Positions 1-7,052 of a stretch of 64,000 bases of DNA are shown in pieces. Below the pieces are notes generated by a model. That model ran no database searches, was not told where the DNA came from, and saw nothing but the letters and a program-made list of their open reading frames with translations. Source of the stretch: Bacteroidaceae bacterium (GTDB lineage: Bacteria; Bacteroidota; Bacteroidia; Bacteroidales; Bacteroidaceae); the NCBI GenBank assembly GCA_017529865.1, contig JAFXNA010000004.1, forward strand, positions 62,001 to 126,000, in the 5' to 3' direction. Position 1 is the first letter of the stretch, and each line of letters starts with the position of its first letter. A program made the translations under genes and the position numbers.

Positions 1-63
1 CAGCTCCTTCAACATAGCCTTAACCTGTTTGAACACGAACGGGTGCGGGTCAATGATAATCAT
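1..63 (-). CDS. 5' end of a gene cut by the left window edge
   Basis: Minus-strand reading frame starting with ATG at 63 and open to the window edge (21 codons, first residues MIIIDPHPFVFK). No stop is seen because the gene continues outside the window. It follows two other small minus-strand genes closely. The Shine-Dalgarno sequence is weak. Too short to assign a family. Confidence 0.4.
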   Translation of the reverse strand, partial: MIIIDPHPFVFKQVKAMLKEL

Positions 64-76
64 AAATCAAATCCAG

Positions 77-142
77 TTAAAAATGCACGTAATCATCAAA
101 AATATAGCCATTCTTTCCAAATTTGGCAAGACATCCTACCAT
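77..142 (-). CDS. Possible 21-residue peptide
   Basis: Short frame MVGCLAKFGKNGYIFDDYVHF. Its ATG overlaps the stop of the upstream gene (136-138) and is preceded by AAGGAAG at good spacing, the usual coupling arrangement in this genome. Only the start signal and position support it; no family is recognised. Confidence 0.35.
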   Translation of the reverse strand: MVGCLAKFGKNGYIFDDYVHF

Positions 143-309
143 TCTTCCTTCGGCATACCCTGAAATGGGCTTGCCTCCGCACTGATGTCTGGGTTGTAAC
201 ACTCCGCGCTGATGGCCGGGTCGTGACACTCGGCTTGGAACACGGGGTTGTGACCTTCGGTCTTGAAAACTGATTTCAATTTGGGTTCGTTTGTTTCGTA
301 AGGAAGCAT
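136..309 (-). CDS. Small protein with internal repeats
   Basis: 57 residues. The start at 309 is chosen because AAGGGA lies six bases upstream. The second half carries imperfect repeats of the pattern AEC-x-x-P-x-ISAE. It diverges from the plus-strand gene at 385 with a promoter region between them. A larger frame through here (to 813) is the shadow of that plus gene. Function unknown. Confidence 0.5.
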   Translation of the reverse strand: MLPYETNEPKLKSVFKTEGHNPVFQAECHDPAISAECYNPDISAEASPFQGMPKEEW

Positions 310-318
310 AATTTTCCC

Positions 319-347
319 TTGACAAAATTGCATTAATAAAATATATT
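319..347 (+). promoter_or_regulatory. Sigma70-like promoter
   Basis: TTGACA (319-324), 17 bp, TATATT (342-347), placed 38 bp before the ATG at 385. It matches the consensus seen upstream of many minus-strand genes in this window. A TATAAATA on the minus strand (344-351), like the T4 late consensus, overlaps it and could serve the 136-309 gene. Confidence 0.65.
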
Positions 348-384
348 TATATCCACCTACAATCCAACAAAAACGGAGTTTCCG

Positions 385-1149
385 ATGTGCTCGCTTGAAA
401 ATGCTATTGAAACAATGGAAAAGAGCGTCCTTGTTTCCCACGAAGTGTTTAAATTCCTGATTGACGAATACCGTAAGGCCCATACCGAGGACGCTGTAAC
501 CGTCCTTCTCGACGAGCAGGACATCGGTGTGGCCACCGAAGGAGAAATAATCACACTGCTGAAAAGCCACCGATACGACCAGGAAGAGATGGAAAAGCTC
601 AAGAAGAGAAACAACGACTTGAAGGAGCACATCCTCGCTTTGCAGGGGTCCGCTAACGCCTTCCAGGTGAGCAGGTGCGAATCGTGCCAGGAATCGCAGA
701 GGGCCGACAAGGAGCTGGAAAAGTTGAACGAAATGGTGGATAAGTACAACGAGCTCGCACACAAGTACAATGCGCTCGAATCCACGGTGCTCTCCCAAAT
801 CAAAGTGCATCACTTCCCCGAAGAAATCCCGAGCATTCCGAAAGACGATACCTGTGTCAGCCTCTACTTGTTTGCGGAAAACGAAAGCGACGAGCCGCCA
901 AGCAAACTGAACGACCGCAGCCTCTGGTATCAGTTCGAAATCGACAATGCTTTCAGTAAGGGTAACAAACCCTGCTATTTCATTTACGCAAGCGACGTGA
1001 TAGAGGCAATCAACAAGTCGGTCAACTTGAGACGCATTGCGGGACTCGACAAGTTCAGTAAAATCAGTTACTGCCCGTCATGCGGGGCCCCAATTCCTAC
1101 ACCAGAACCGTGCAAGACCTACGACGATGTTGTAAAGAGAGATGGCTAA
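385..1149 (+). CDS. Coiled-coil protein with C-terminal zinc ribbon half
   Basis: 254 residues. Residues about 60-135 are charged and heptad-like (EEMEKLKKRNNDLKEH, later DKELEKLNEMVDKYNEL), which suggests a coiled coil. A CESCQE pair sits inside that region and a CPSCG pair near residue 230, so a metal-binding site is possible. SD CGGAG precedes the start. First gene of a plus-strand run with the phosphatase that begins on the next base after its stop. No family recognised. Confidence 0.75.
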   Translation: MCSLENAIETMEKSVLVSHEVFKFLIDEYRKAHTEDAVTVLLDEQDIGVATEGEIITLLKSHRYDQEEMEKLKKRNNDLKEHILALQGSANAFQVSRCESCQESQRADKELEKLNEMVDKYNELAHKYNALESTVLSQIKVHHFPEEIPSIPKDDTCVSLYLFAENESDEPPSKLNDRSLWYQFEIDNAFSKGNKPCYFIYASDVIEAINKSVNLRRIAGLDKFSKISYCPSCGAPIPTPEPCKTYDDVVKRDG

Positions 1150-1746
1150 ATGAAATTCTATTTCATCAGACATGCACCGACGTCAGCCAACCTCTCTGGT
1201 TCGATGGTGGCCGGGTACGAGAACTCGGATATCAACCTGTACGACAAGCCCGAAGACTGGGAAGAACTTGTCGGCAAGTTCATTCCAGAAGAGGACCGCA
1301 AGGTCATAGTCAGCTCCCCAACAAAGCGCTGCATAAGCACCGCCAAGCTCCTGTTCGGACACCTTCCCAACGAGGTCACGACCAGTCTCGGTGAATTCGA
1401 CTGCAAGGCTCTCGGAAACAGGAAGTTCTGGGAGATTACGGAACAGGAGTTCAACAAGCTGGTGTTCCTCCCCGCTTCCACGATGGAGAAACGGGCGAAA
1501 ATCGTGCTGCACGACATGGGAAACGATATCCGTCACGAGAACAGCACGAACGCTGTAATCGCAATTTCGCACGGGATGTTAATCCGCTATATCTATCATT
1601 ACGTGAACGGTAATGCGGGCATCAGTGCGTACGACATCATCAACTCCAAGGGCTTCACGTTTTCCAACCTTGATTTGCTCATCGTAGACACGGTGAAGAG
1701 AACAGTGGAAGTCCATCATTATAAGGAACCAATCAATCACAAATAA
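1150..1746 (+). CDS. Histidine phosphatase superfamily protein
   Basis: 198 residues. The N-terminus FIRHAPT is the RHG-type phosphohistidine motif of the phosphoglycerate-mutase-like superfamily, and AISHGM near residue 140 carries the second conserved histidine. SSPTKRC matches the usual region around the second arginine. Members remove phosphate from sugars, nucleotides or proteins; the substrate here is unknown. ATG follows the preceding stop directly, so translation is probably coupled. Confidence 0.85.
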   Translation: MKFYFIRHAPTSANLSGSMVAGYENSDINLYDKPEDWEELVGKFIPEEDRKVIVSSPTKRCISTAKLLFGHLPNEVTTSLGEFDCKALGNRKFWEITEQEFNKLVFLPASTMEKRAKIVLHDMGNDIRHENSTNAVIAISHGMLIRYIYHYVNGNAGISAYDIINSKGFTFSNLDLLIVDTVKRTVEVHHYKEPINHK

Positions 1747-1758
1747 GGAGATAGATAT

Positions 1759-2121
1759 ATGTGGATAGCAGCAGTTGTAACTGTGTCCGTAGTGGTAAGT
1801 ATAATCATTGGCGTCATCTTGGTCAAGCGTGACAACAAGATGGCATTCCACCGTCTCCGTGAAGCGGTGGCGACCTGGGCCGTTTATGAAATACGCAGGA
1901 GCAACCATTTGTTCGGCTCGTTCTGGGATACTGACCACCCCATTTTTGTAGTCCGTGCGGCAAGCCCAAGACACGCAATGGAACGCTACTTCCGTCACTA
2001 CAGGAAGAAATATCACGAATACAACGACTACGACAACAAGCCGCTTCGTGCGACTACTTATGGATGGGGTGTTTTCCAAGTGAAGAACACCCGCAGTAAA
2101 TGGAAAACGTACTATAAATAA
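1759..2121 (+). CDS. Small membrane-anchored protein
   Basis: 120 residues. Residues 2-22 form one hydrophobic segment (WIAAVVTVSVVVSIIIGVIL) followed by KR, so an N-out, C-in single-pass protein is likely. The rest is basic and aromatic. AAGGAG precedes the ATG. Function unknown. Confidence 0.7.
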   Translation: MWIAAVVTVSVVVSIIIGVILVKRDNKMAFHRLREAVATWAVYEIRRSNHLFGSFWDTDHPIFVVRAASPRHAMERYFRHYRKKYHEYNDYDNKPLRATTYGWGVFQVKNTRSKWKTYYK

Positions 2122-2133
2122 AAAGGAATCTGT

Positions 2134-2202
2134 ATGAACAGCATAGAAAAACTTAAAGCATGCCAAGATGCTATTATAAGAACGTGGAATCTGATGGGAT
2201 AA
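2134..2202 (+). pseudogene. Probable 5' fragment of a gene split by the tnpB element
   Basis: Good SD (AAAAGGAA) and ATG, but the frame stops after 22 codons (MNSIEKLKACQDAIIRTWNL...). The region from about 2200 to 3780 is occupied by the tnpB element. On its far side an acidic, helical coding frame without a start ends exactly where the next gene begins. I infer that the two pieces were one gene. It could also be an intact short peptide. Confidence 0.4.
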
Positions 2203-2284
2203 CAACTGACGACCAAATTTCTATGAATTTCTAGGTATTTCTACGGATTTTTGTGTATAATCGCGATAAAAGTTGTGTCACATA

Positions 2285-2292
2285 TATAAACT
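2285..2292 (+). promoter_or_regulatory. TATAAACT motif upstream of the tnpB leader
   Basis: TATAAACT, the same octamer found before the sheath, protease, NrdD and other genes. Here it lies just before the two-hairpin leader that starts at 2298, so the leader would be at or near the 5' end of the transcript. Confidence 0.5.
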
Positions 2293-2297
2293 ATTGG

Positions 2298-2396
2298 TAT
2301 ATGCGAGTATGTGGAAGTCCTCGTATATAAAGAGAAACGGACTTTTCTATGCCCGGCGAATGCAGACTTCCACAATAAGCGTTCGCTGGGCATTTT
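2298..2396 (+). ncRNA. Two-hairpin leader with complementary (kissing) loops
   Basis: Hairpin 1 pairs 2298-2307 with 2320-2329 (10 bp, one G-U). Hairpin 2 pairs 2350-2363 with 2379-2392 (14 bp, two G-U). The loop of hairpin 1 contains TGTGGAAGTC (2310-2319) and the loop of hairpin 2 contains GACTTCCACA (2365-2374), a perfect 10-nt complement. G-U pairs rather than mismatches favour a structure that works as RNA. It ends in TTTT eight bases before the tnpB start, so it could act as an attenuator, a small RNA, or a recognition structure for the element. Confidence 0.65.
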
Positions 2397-2403
2397 GGTT
2401 TGT

Positions 2404-3756
2404 ATGGAACAACACTGTGGCAGACGGATAGAGCTACGGCTCACTAAGAAGCAAGAACGCCTATGTAGGCAGTCTTGTGCCGTTGCACGCCGTGCCTATA
2501 ACTGGCAGTTAGCCATACAGAACGCCAATTACGAAGCAGCAAAGCGGGCCACGCCAGAAGGCCAGAAGGTCAAATGTAAGCTGGGTTCGCCAATAGACTG
2601 GCATAAGGACTGGTGTGTTTACAAGAAGCGACCTGGTAATGAGTGGATAACTAAGTTATCCAAGTTCTGCGGTCAAGAGGCGTTAAGAGACCTAGGTGTT
2701 GCTTGGCAGAAGTTCTTTAAAGGATTGGGGAAACATCCTAGATTTCATAAATACGGTGTAAACGATTCGTTCCGCATGAGTGGCGGAGTGTTTATAGGCT
2801 ACGATTTCGTGCAGTTGCCCATACTAGGTAAAGTCAAACTGAAAGAGAAAGGCTATATCAAGATACCCGAGGGTAAGGTTAAGGTTCCTATTGCGATGGC
2901 GACCGTGTCGAGGGAAGCCGACCGTTGGTTCGTTTCATTCGCCTATATCACTTATGTGGAGCCAGTAAATGCGGATAAAGTGGTTATAACTGACGACGAA
3001 TATGATATTGTCGGTGTGGACCTTGGCATTAAAGACCTTGCAATTACCTCGTGCGGTGAAGTTATTGCAAACCCAGCTGCATACCGCAAACAGATGCAAA
3101 GACTCCGTCGTTACCAACGAGCCGTTTCTAGGAAGAAGAAAGGTTCCAAAAACCGCAAGAAGGCCGTCGCAAGGCTGGCAAAATTGCATCAACGGATTAC
3201 CAATATACGCAAGAACTCGGCACACCAATGCACCACTTCGCTTACGAGAAAACTTGCACCAAAGGTGCTGGTCATCGAGACGCTGAAACCGAAGAATATG
3301 GTTAGGAACCGTAAGCTGGCTGGTTCAATTATGGATGCCAACTTCGGTCGAATCCACGAACAACTTGAGTATAAATGCCAGTGGAATAACATCCAGCTAA
3401 TTAAGGCGCCGCAATTCTATCCGTCGAGCCAGATATGCTCTGAATGCGGTTGCTTCCAAAAGAAAGATTTGAAACTCACCGACCGTGAATGGTATTGTCC
3501 GCATTGCGGATGCCATCATGACCGTGATGTAAATGCTGCCAGAAACCTTCGGTTTTATGGCTTGTGGCTGTACGGATTCGTCCAGTCCACTCCTACGGCG
3601 AGATACGCCGCTAACGCTTGCCTCGACGGTAAATGCCGTAGGGAAGGTAATGGCTCCGAGCCATGCCCCAGAGACTTGAGGTTGCAGTTCTTCGAATCAC
3701 AAGAACAGTGCAAGTCGCTGAAGCAAGAACTCAACCCTATGAACCCCTTGACATAA
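2404..3756 (+). CDS. tnpB: TnpB, RNA-guided endonuclease of an IS200/IS605-like element
   Basis: 450 residues from the ATG at 2404, chosen because the family N-terminus (R-x-E-L-R-L-T-K-K-Q, then R-x-A-Y-N-W) begins there; the longer frame from 2311 reads through the leader hairpins. The RuvC triad is present: D206 (GVDLGIKD), E292 (LVIETLKPKNM) and D375 (HDRDVNAARN). A zinc ribbon has C345/C348 (CSECG) and C365/C368 (CPHCG). TnpB proteins cut DNA guided by an omega RNA from the element's right end. No tnpA is nearby. The protein looks intact and potentially active. No clear SD. Confidence 0.9.
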   Translation: MEQHCGRRIELRLTKKQERLCRQSCAVARRAYNWQLAIQNANYEAAKRATPEGQKVKCKLGSPIDWHKDWCVYKKRPGNEWITKLSKFCGQEALRDLGVAWQKFFKGLGKHPRFHKYGVNDSFRMSGGVFIGYDFVQLPILGKVKLKEKGYIKIPEGKVKVPIAMATVSREADRWFVSFAYITYVEPVNADKVVITDDEYDIVGVDLGIKDLAITSCGEVIANPAAYRKQMQRLRRYQRAVSRKKKGSKNRKKAVARLAKLHQRITNIRKNSAHQCTTSLTRKLAPKVLVIETLKPKNMVRNRKLAGSIMDANFGRIHEQLEYKCQWNNIQLIKAPQFYPSSQICSECGCFQKKDLKLTDREWYCPHCGCHHDRDVNAARNLRFYGLWLYGFVQSTPTARYAANACLDGKCRREGNGSEPCPRDLRLQFFESQEQCKSLKQELNPMNPLT

Positions 3757-3757
3757 T
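3585..3757 (+). ncRNA. Candidate omega-RNA region at the 3' end of tnpB
   Basis: The end of tnpB is rich in hairpins: CTACGGC (3593-3599) with GCCGTAG (3634-3640), ATGGCT/AGCCAT (3650-3664), and a long stem built on TTGCA-GTTCTT with AAGAAC-AG-TGCAA around 3683-3718. In this family the guide RNA scaffold overlaps the 3' end of tnpB and runs into flanking DNA. The assignment rests on family knowledge and position. Confidence 0.4.
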
Positions 3758-3924
3758 ATGCGTTTTTGCTATTTTTCATAGAAATTTATAGGAATGAGTT
3801 ATCGGAACAGAAGCAGCGTGAAGAGGAAGCGGCGAAATGCCGTGAAGAGGAAGCCCTCACAAAGGCAAGCGAAGAGAACGAATACAAGCTGTATATCAAG
3901 TTGAAGGAGAAGTTTGAGAAATGA
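3757..3924 (+). pseudogene. 3' remnant of a gene split by the tnpB element
   Basis: Open frame with no start codon. From about 3790 it is acidic and helical (NELSEQKQREEEAAK, then ASEENEYKLYIKLKEKF), and its TGA overlaps the ATG of the next gene at 3921, the normal gene junction here. This is what the tail of a real gene would look like. The missing start and 5' part are attributed to the adjacent element; 2134-2202 may be the other piece. Confidence 0.5.
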
Positions 3925-4277
3925 ACGTCTGTGACCGTTGCCGTCGCTACGCAACATCCTGTTGCCGCCAGTGTGTCTATTTCAGCGAAATCTACGGAAG
4001 CATAACTGGCGACTACTATGGCGAACAGGTTTCCAACGAGGAAGCCTACACACGCCTGAACGAGATGTACCCCGAGGATTTCCACAGCCCGTTCGTAACC
4101 AAGATGATTCGGGCCTACCGTTTCGTATCACGGGTTCTCATGCCGTTCCTGCTCTACGAGAAGTGGAACCGCCCGAGGCAATACTTGAAGGGAAAGTATT
4201 ACCCTCCGTTCACGTTAAGCCAGTCAGAGATAACGTCAATGTTACTTGTCAACAAGGACACAACGTTGCCATTTTAG
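3921..4277 (+). CDS. Small cysteine-rich N-terminus protein
   Basis: 118 residues. Starts with a compact cysteine cluster (C-D-R-C, then C-C-R-Q-C within the first 18 residues) suggesting a zinc site. The rest is aromatic and basic with no recognised family. The start overlaps the upstream stop (ATGA). Confidence 0.65.
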   Translation: MNVCDRCRRYATSCCRQCVYFSEIYGSITGDYYGEQVSNEEAYTRLNEMYPEDFHSPFVTKMIRAYRFVSRVLMPFLLYEKWNRPRQYLKGKYYPPFTLSQSEITSMLLVNKDTTLPF

Positions 4278-4278
4278 G

Positions 4279-4286
4279 TATAAACT
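4279..4286 (+). promoter_or_regulatory. TATAAACT motif
   Basis: TATAAACT 27 nt before the ATG at 4313, one of the recurring octamers of the proposed late promoter class. Confidence 0.45.
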
Positions 4287-4312
4287 GTAGGAAAAGCAAA
4301 AGCGATTTTCCT

Positions 4313-4939
4313 ATGCAACCTCTGTACGAATATGTCTGCCACATTAAGGGTAACCGCAACTCAAAGGGCGAACTGGCCGAGTGGGTAATCAAGAGTCACG
4401 AAACAGGTAAAATCCTGTCTTCGCACAAGTCCGAACAGAAGGCGAAAGAACACCTTCAACAAATGCACATATTCAACGAGGCGGCAGATGGTTTTACCTC
4501 AGATTCGAAAAGTGATAAACTATTGGGTGAATCCACCTATGGTACAGATATGGACAAGAGAGTAAAGATTTTCATGGAAGGAGTAAGCCAGCTCGGACTC
4601 AGTGCAAACCAGGTCGATGCAATCGGAAAGCTAACCAAGGTTTGCATGGAAAGCGAAACGTTCGACAATACAAACGATGAACTTCCAGCCGATTACCTCA
4701 ACATGAGCGAGTACGACCCAGAGGAAGACGATAACGCCAACGATAACGACAACACTGAGCATGATGATGCCCATGAACTGACCATGGACGAAATGTACGA
4801 CAAGCTCATCGAACAAGGAGTTTCACAGCAGACTATCAGCATAGTCACCGACATTATAGGATGGAATCCTGATTCAATGCTAAAAATTCTGGACGCCGCG
4901 ACTGGATACAAATCATTTGACCAACTGCCTGAGTTCTAA
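4313..4939 (+). CDS. Acidic protein of unknown function
   Basis: 208 residues from ATG 4313; the long open frame upstream is a shadow of the 3921 gene. Residues about 120-150 are strongly acidic (runs of D, E and N). The C-terminal 55 residues look like a helical UBA-like or TerS-like bundle (MYDKLIEQGVSQQTISIVTD), but I cannot name the family. It ends just before a strong shared terminator and is convergent with the next genes. Confidence 0.65.
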   Translation: MQPLYEYVCHIKGNRNSKGELAEWVIKSHETGKILSSHKSEQKAKEHLQQMHIFNEAADGFTSDSKSDKLLGESTYGTDMDKRVKIFMEGVSQLGLSANQVDAIGKLTKVCMESETFDNTNDELPADYLNMSEYDPEEDDNANDNDNTEHDDAHELTMDEMYDKLIEQGVSQQTISIVTDIIGWNPDSMLKILDAATGYKSFDQLPEF

Positions 4940-4958
4940 ATAAATCATAACAGATTAT

Positions 4959-4998
4959 AAAAAGGCTTCCAACCTAATGTTGGAAGCCTTTCCTTTTT
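4959..4998. terminator. Bidirectional intrinsic terminator
   Basis: AAAAAGGCTTCCAAC, 4-nt loop, GTTGGAAGCCTTTCCTTTTT. The A-rich left side and T-rich right side allow it to act in both directions. It lies exactly between the plus gene ending at 4939 and the minus gene ending at 5003. Confidence 0.9.
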
Positions 4999-5002
4999 GT
5001 GC

Positions 5003-5356
5003 TTAATCCTCGGGTTCATCTGGGAATGGCATCCAGTGCGTCACACTGTCCGTCTGGATAAGGTTCTCCTTGTGGAACATCCATCCGTAGTGGGTGCTCC
5101 AATACCCGATTCCGATGCCGTATAGCTTGCTGTACAGGATGCACCATGTGTTGTCATCGACATTGTCGAGACCAGATGCCTTCCTCCATACTGGCAATCC
5201 CTTCTTGATATTCTCGTTTTCGATGCGGAGCCTTCTGATTTCAGCCTGCAGTTTAAAGATGTTCAAGAACGGAACACGTGTCATACGGGGAGGTGCGGGA
5301 GAAGCCTTCTTCGGCATCTTCAATGGCTTACACTTGTTAGGTGCGTTCGTCGTCAT
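5003..5356 (-). CDS. Hypothetical protein
   Basis: 117 residues. Start placed at 5356 because GGAG lies seven bases upstream; the longer frame overlaps the previous gene. A basic, proline-rich N-terminus (KPLKMPKKASPAPP) precedes a short helix and an aromatic C-terminal half. Last gene of the minus unit that begins at the promoter near 6256. Confidence 0.65.
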   Translation of the reverse strand: MTTNAPNKCKPLKMPKKASPAPPRMTRVPFLNIFKLQAEIRRLRIENENIKKGLPVWRKASGLDNVDDNTWCILYSKLYGIGIGYWSTHYGWMFHKENLIQTDSVTHWMPFPDEPED

Positions 5357-5366
5357 TTCAGTCTCC

Positions 5367-5870
5367 TTACGCTTTATGCTCACGTACGCACTTAGCCACA
5401 AACTCGTCAAGCTTCTTGTAGCTAGGGTTGTGTATCTCTTCGATGATTGTCTTTGAGGCATTACGACCATGCGTGGTCTGGACCAGTCTCGCCCCGACAA
5501 TGTATTCGTAACTCTGGGTACGTGTCGCAACGTCAGTGTTCTTCACAATCTGAACCCTGTAATCTTCTTTCCCCCAGACGATGAATAGTTCGTTGTCGTG
5601 CCACAATGCACCGTACTTTGCCGCAATGTCCTGAACCTCGGGAAGACGGATTTCCTCTACGATGACATAACGGGGTTCATAGCCGTTCTTGTCAGCGTCA
5701 AGGCTCAACTTGTGCGATTTACAGAAAGCCTCGGCTTCCTCCTTGGTAGGGAAGGCGACGGCGTAACTTCCGTCACTGAACCATCCGAGACCCTCAGAAT
5801 CCATCCCCAAGCAGTAATGAGTGTCGCTGCACAGGCACGGACCCTGTAAGCTTCTTTCGATATAGAACAT
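5367..5870 (-). CDS. Hypothetical protein
   Basis: 167 residues, start supported by AAGGAG nine bases upstream. Alternating hydrophobic segments suggest an alpha/beta fold; the segment FPTKEEAEAFCKSHKL is typical of phage early proteins with a KTEEEA-type helix. No family named. Confidence 0.7.
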   Translation of the reverse strand: MFYIERSLQGPCLCSDTHYCLGMDSEGLGWFSDGSYAVAFPTKEEAEAFCKSHKLSLDADKNGYEPRYVIVEEIRLPEVQDIAAKYGALWHDNELFIVWGKEDYRVQIVKNTDVATRTQSYEYIVGARLVQTTHGRNASKTIIEEIHNPSYKKLDEFVAKCVREHKA

Positions 5871-5894
5871 TGTGATAATCTCCTTATGAATAAT

Positions 5895-5924
5895 TTACAT
5901 GGCCTGTTTCACGGCCTGTTTCAT
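5895..5924 (-). other. Possible 9-residue minicistron built on a 15-bp repeat
   Basis: ATGAAACAGGCC occurs, followed by GTGAAACAGGCC, then ATG-TAA, giving MKQAVKQAM with GGAGG five bases upstream. The DNA is a tandem repeat (GGCCTGTTTCA twice on the plus strand). It lies between two genes of the same operon. It may be a leader peptide or just a repeat. Confidence 0.25.
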
Positions 5925-5944
5925 GGCCTCCAGGTGACATTCAT

Positions 5945-6208
5945 CTAGCACTCGTGGGTTCCTAGCTTGTGATGGAAGTAGTCCACGATGTCGATTTCCT
6001 TGCCGTCCTTGTCGAAGAAATTGAAGTTGCACGAGTTGTATGCGTGCTCTGGGTCTCCTACCAGGAATGTCTGGGTGTAACTGCCGTGGATAACCACGTA
6101 GTCAACCACGTATTCCTTACCTTCGGTCAAGTCCTTGGGGTCGTCAGTCCTTCCCCAATGGTTGTAAACGTTGCTTGTGCAAACTGCCTTGATTGATTTT
6201 TCGCTCAT
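5945..6208 (-). CDS. Hypothetical protein
   Basis: 87 residues, start at 6208 set by AAGGAG upstream and by the promoter at 6228-6256; the longer frame would begin inside the promoter. A central VVDYVVIHGSYTQTFLV segment reads as beta strands. First gene of its unit. Family unknown. Confidence 0.7.
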   Translation of the reverse strand: MSEKSIKAVCTSNVYNHWGRTDDPKDLTEGKEYVVDYVVIHGSYTQTFLVGDPEHAYNSCNFNFFDKDGKEIDIVDYFHHKLGTHEC

Positions 6209-6227
6209 ATCAAATCTCCTTGAGCTC

Positions 6228-6256
6228 AATATACATAATAAAAGGATGGCTGTCAA
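6228..6256 (-). promoter_or_regulatory. Sigma70-like promoter
   Basis: On the minus strand TTGACA, 17 bp, TATATT, 20 bp before the ATG at 6208. The -35 sits in the few bases between this promoter and the stop of the gene at 6260. Confidence 0.8.
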
Positions 6257-6259
6257 GGG

Positions 6260-6538
6260 CTATTTGTAGCGAATCTTCAAGATGGTGAGGACGGCTGTCA
6301 ACAGGGTTGCAACACCGTAATTGAAATAGATTGGATACTGCCACAGCCCAGTCTTCATGTTAGTGTACAGGACGAACACCGCACTGAATATGTTCCCGCA
6401 GAAGGCGAAGACAAGGAACATGCGGCTGATGTCCTTGCAGGACTTGGTTCGGTAGCACTTGATTATCTGGGGGGCCAGGTTGATTGCGAAGAAGAAAGCA
6501 CCGAGGATGCCGCACATCCAGCAAAAGGTCTCTGTCAT
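6260..6538 (-). CDS. SemiSWEET-like (PQ-loop) small sugar transporter
   Basis: 92 residues with three hydrophobic segments (about 8-24, 38-57, 68-86). The first ends in NLAPQIIKCYRTKS and continues KDIS, the proline-glutamine (PQ, residues 23-24) and K-S-x-x-D-I-S pattern of the MtN3/SemiSWEET family. Length is the family norm. SemiSWEETs dimerise in the inner membrane and move sugars down a gradient. An upstream TATAAACT (6563-6570, minus) is its likely promoter. Other PQ-loop proteins are possible, but the single three-helix unit fits SemiSWEET best. Confidence 0.75.
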   Translation of the reverse strand: MTETFCWMCGILGAFFFAINLAPQIIKCYRTKSCKDISRMFLVFAFCGNIFSAVFVLYTNMKTGLWQYPIYFNYGVATLLTAVLTILKIRYK

Positions 6539-6562
6539 AAGATGTCGATGATGTTACATTTC

Positions 6563-6579
6563 AGTTTATATTATAAACT
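6563..6579. promoter_or_regulatory. Divergent pair of TATAAACT motifs (palindrome)
   Basis: AGTTTATA-T-TATAAACT is a 17-bp palindrome holding one TATAAACT on each strand. The minus copy is 24 nt before the SemiSWEET start, the plus copy 32 nt before the gene at 6612. Confidence 0.6.
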
Positions 6580-6611
6580 ACAATATAGCAATATTTAAGG
6601 AGACCGTAAAG

Positions 6612-7052
6612 ATGTCAAAATTCCTTGATGACCTTTTGAAGAAAATGAAGACCGCACCGCACGTGGGCGTTCCGCAAGTTACAAACCCTAAGCTTCCAAC
6701 TAAGGTTGAAAAGGCTACCGCCGAGTATGTTGCTAGACAAAAGGCTATGCCTAACTTCAAGTTTGGAAACGGCCACCCAAGTCCGATATATGCAGACCCG
6801 AAGTTCAGGAGGCCAGAACTGTTCATTCAGAACACTGTTCTCACCAAGGAAGAACGAGAAAAGTTCGAAGACAAGTATCAAGCCTACGCAAAAAAGCTGA
6901 AAGCTGAAACTGCAAAAAAGAAAAAGGAATCTGAACAAGATGTATTCGAGTCTCAATATCAAGCATACGCCAAGAAATTGAGAGAAGAAAATGCTCAACT
7001 GAACCAAGATACCGAAGCATCTACAAACGGTAATAAACAGGCGGAAGTATAA
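6612..7052 (+). CDS. Hypothetical lysine/glutamate-rich protein
   Basis: 146 residues, SD AAGGAG. The C-terminal half contains a repeated unit, KYQAYAKKLKAE and later QYQAYAKKLREE, about 29 residues apart, predicted helical. It leads the glycan gene cluster and its stop overlaps the start of the next gene (TAATG), so it may be made with those enzymes. Confidence 0.7.
   Translation: MSKFLDDLLKKMKTAPHVGVPQVTNPKLPTKVEKATAEYVARQKAMPNFKFGNGHPSPIYADPKFRRPELFIQNTVLTKEEREKFEDKYQAYAKKLKAETAKKKKESEQDVFESQYQAYAKKLREENAQLNQDTEASTNGNKQAEV

Larger units (their letters stand above)
2203..3790 (+). mobile_element. Solitary tnpB element (IS200/IS605 or IS607 type)
   Basis: Limits are approximate. The segment holds a structured leader and tnpB but no tnpA transposase, and it separates two probable pieces of a host gene. 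A 13-bp inverted repeat (AAATTTCTATGAA at 2215-2227 and its complement at 3775-3787) brackets it. These families do not normally carry terminal inverted repeats, so I do not rely on it to set the ends. Confidence 0.5.

Noticed and set aside
136..813. Long open minus frame of 225 codons
   Set aside because: Most of it lies opposite the well supported plus gene 385-1149 and has no start signal of its own; only the 136-309 part with an SD is kept.
2311..2403. Extended tnpB start at 2311
   Set aside because: The added 31 residues read through the two leader hairpins and do not match the family N-terminus; ATG 2404 fits.
2215..3787. 13-bp inverted repeat bracketing the first tnpB
   Set aside because: IS200/IS605 and IS607 elements do not use terminal inverted repeats; in AT-rich DNA this may be chance. 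Noted in the element entry only.
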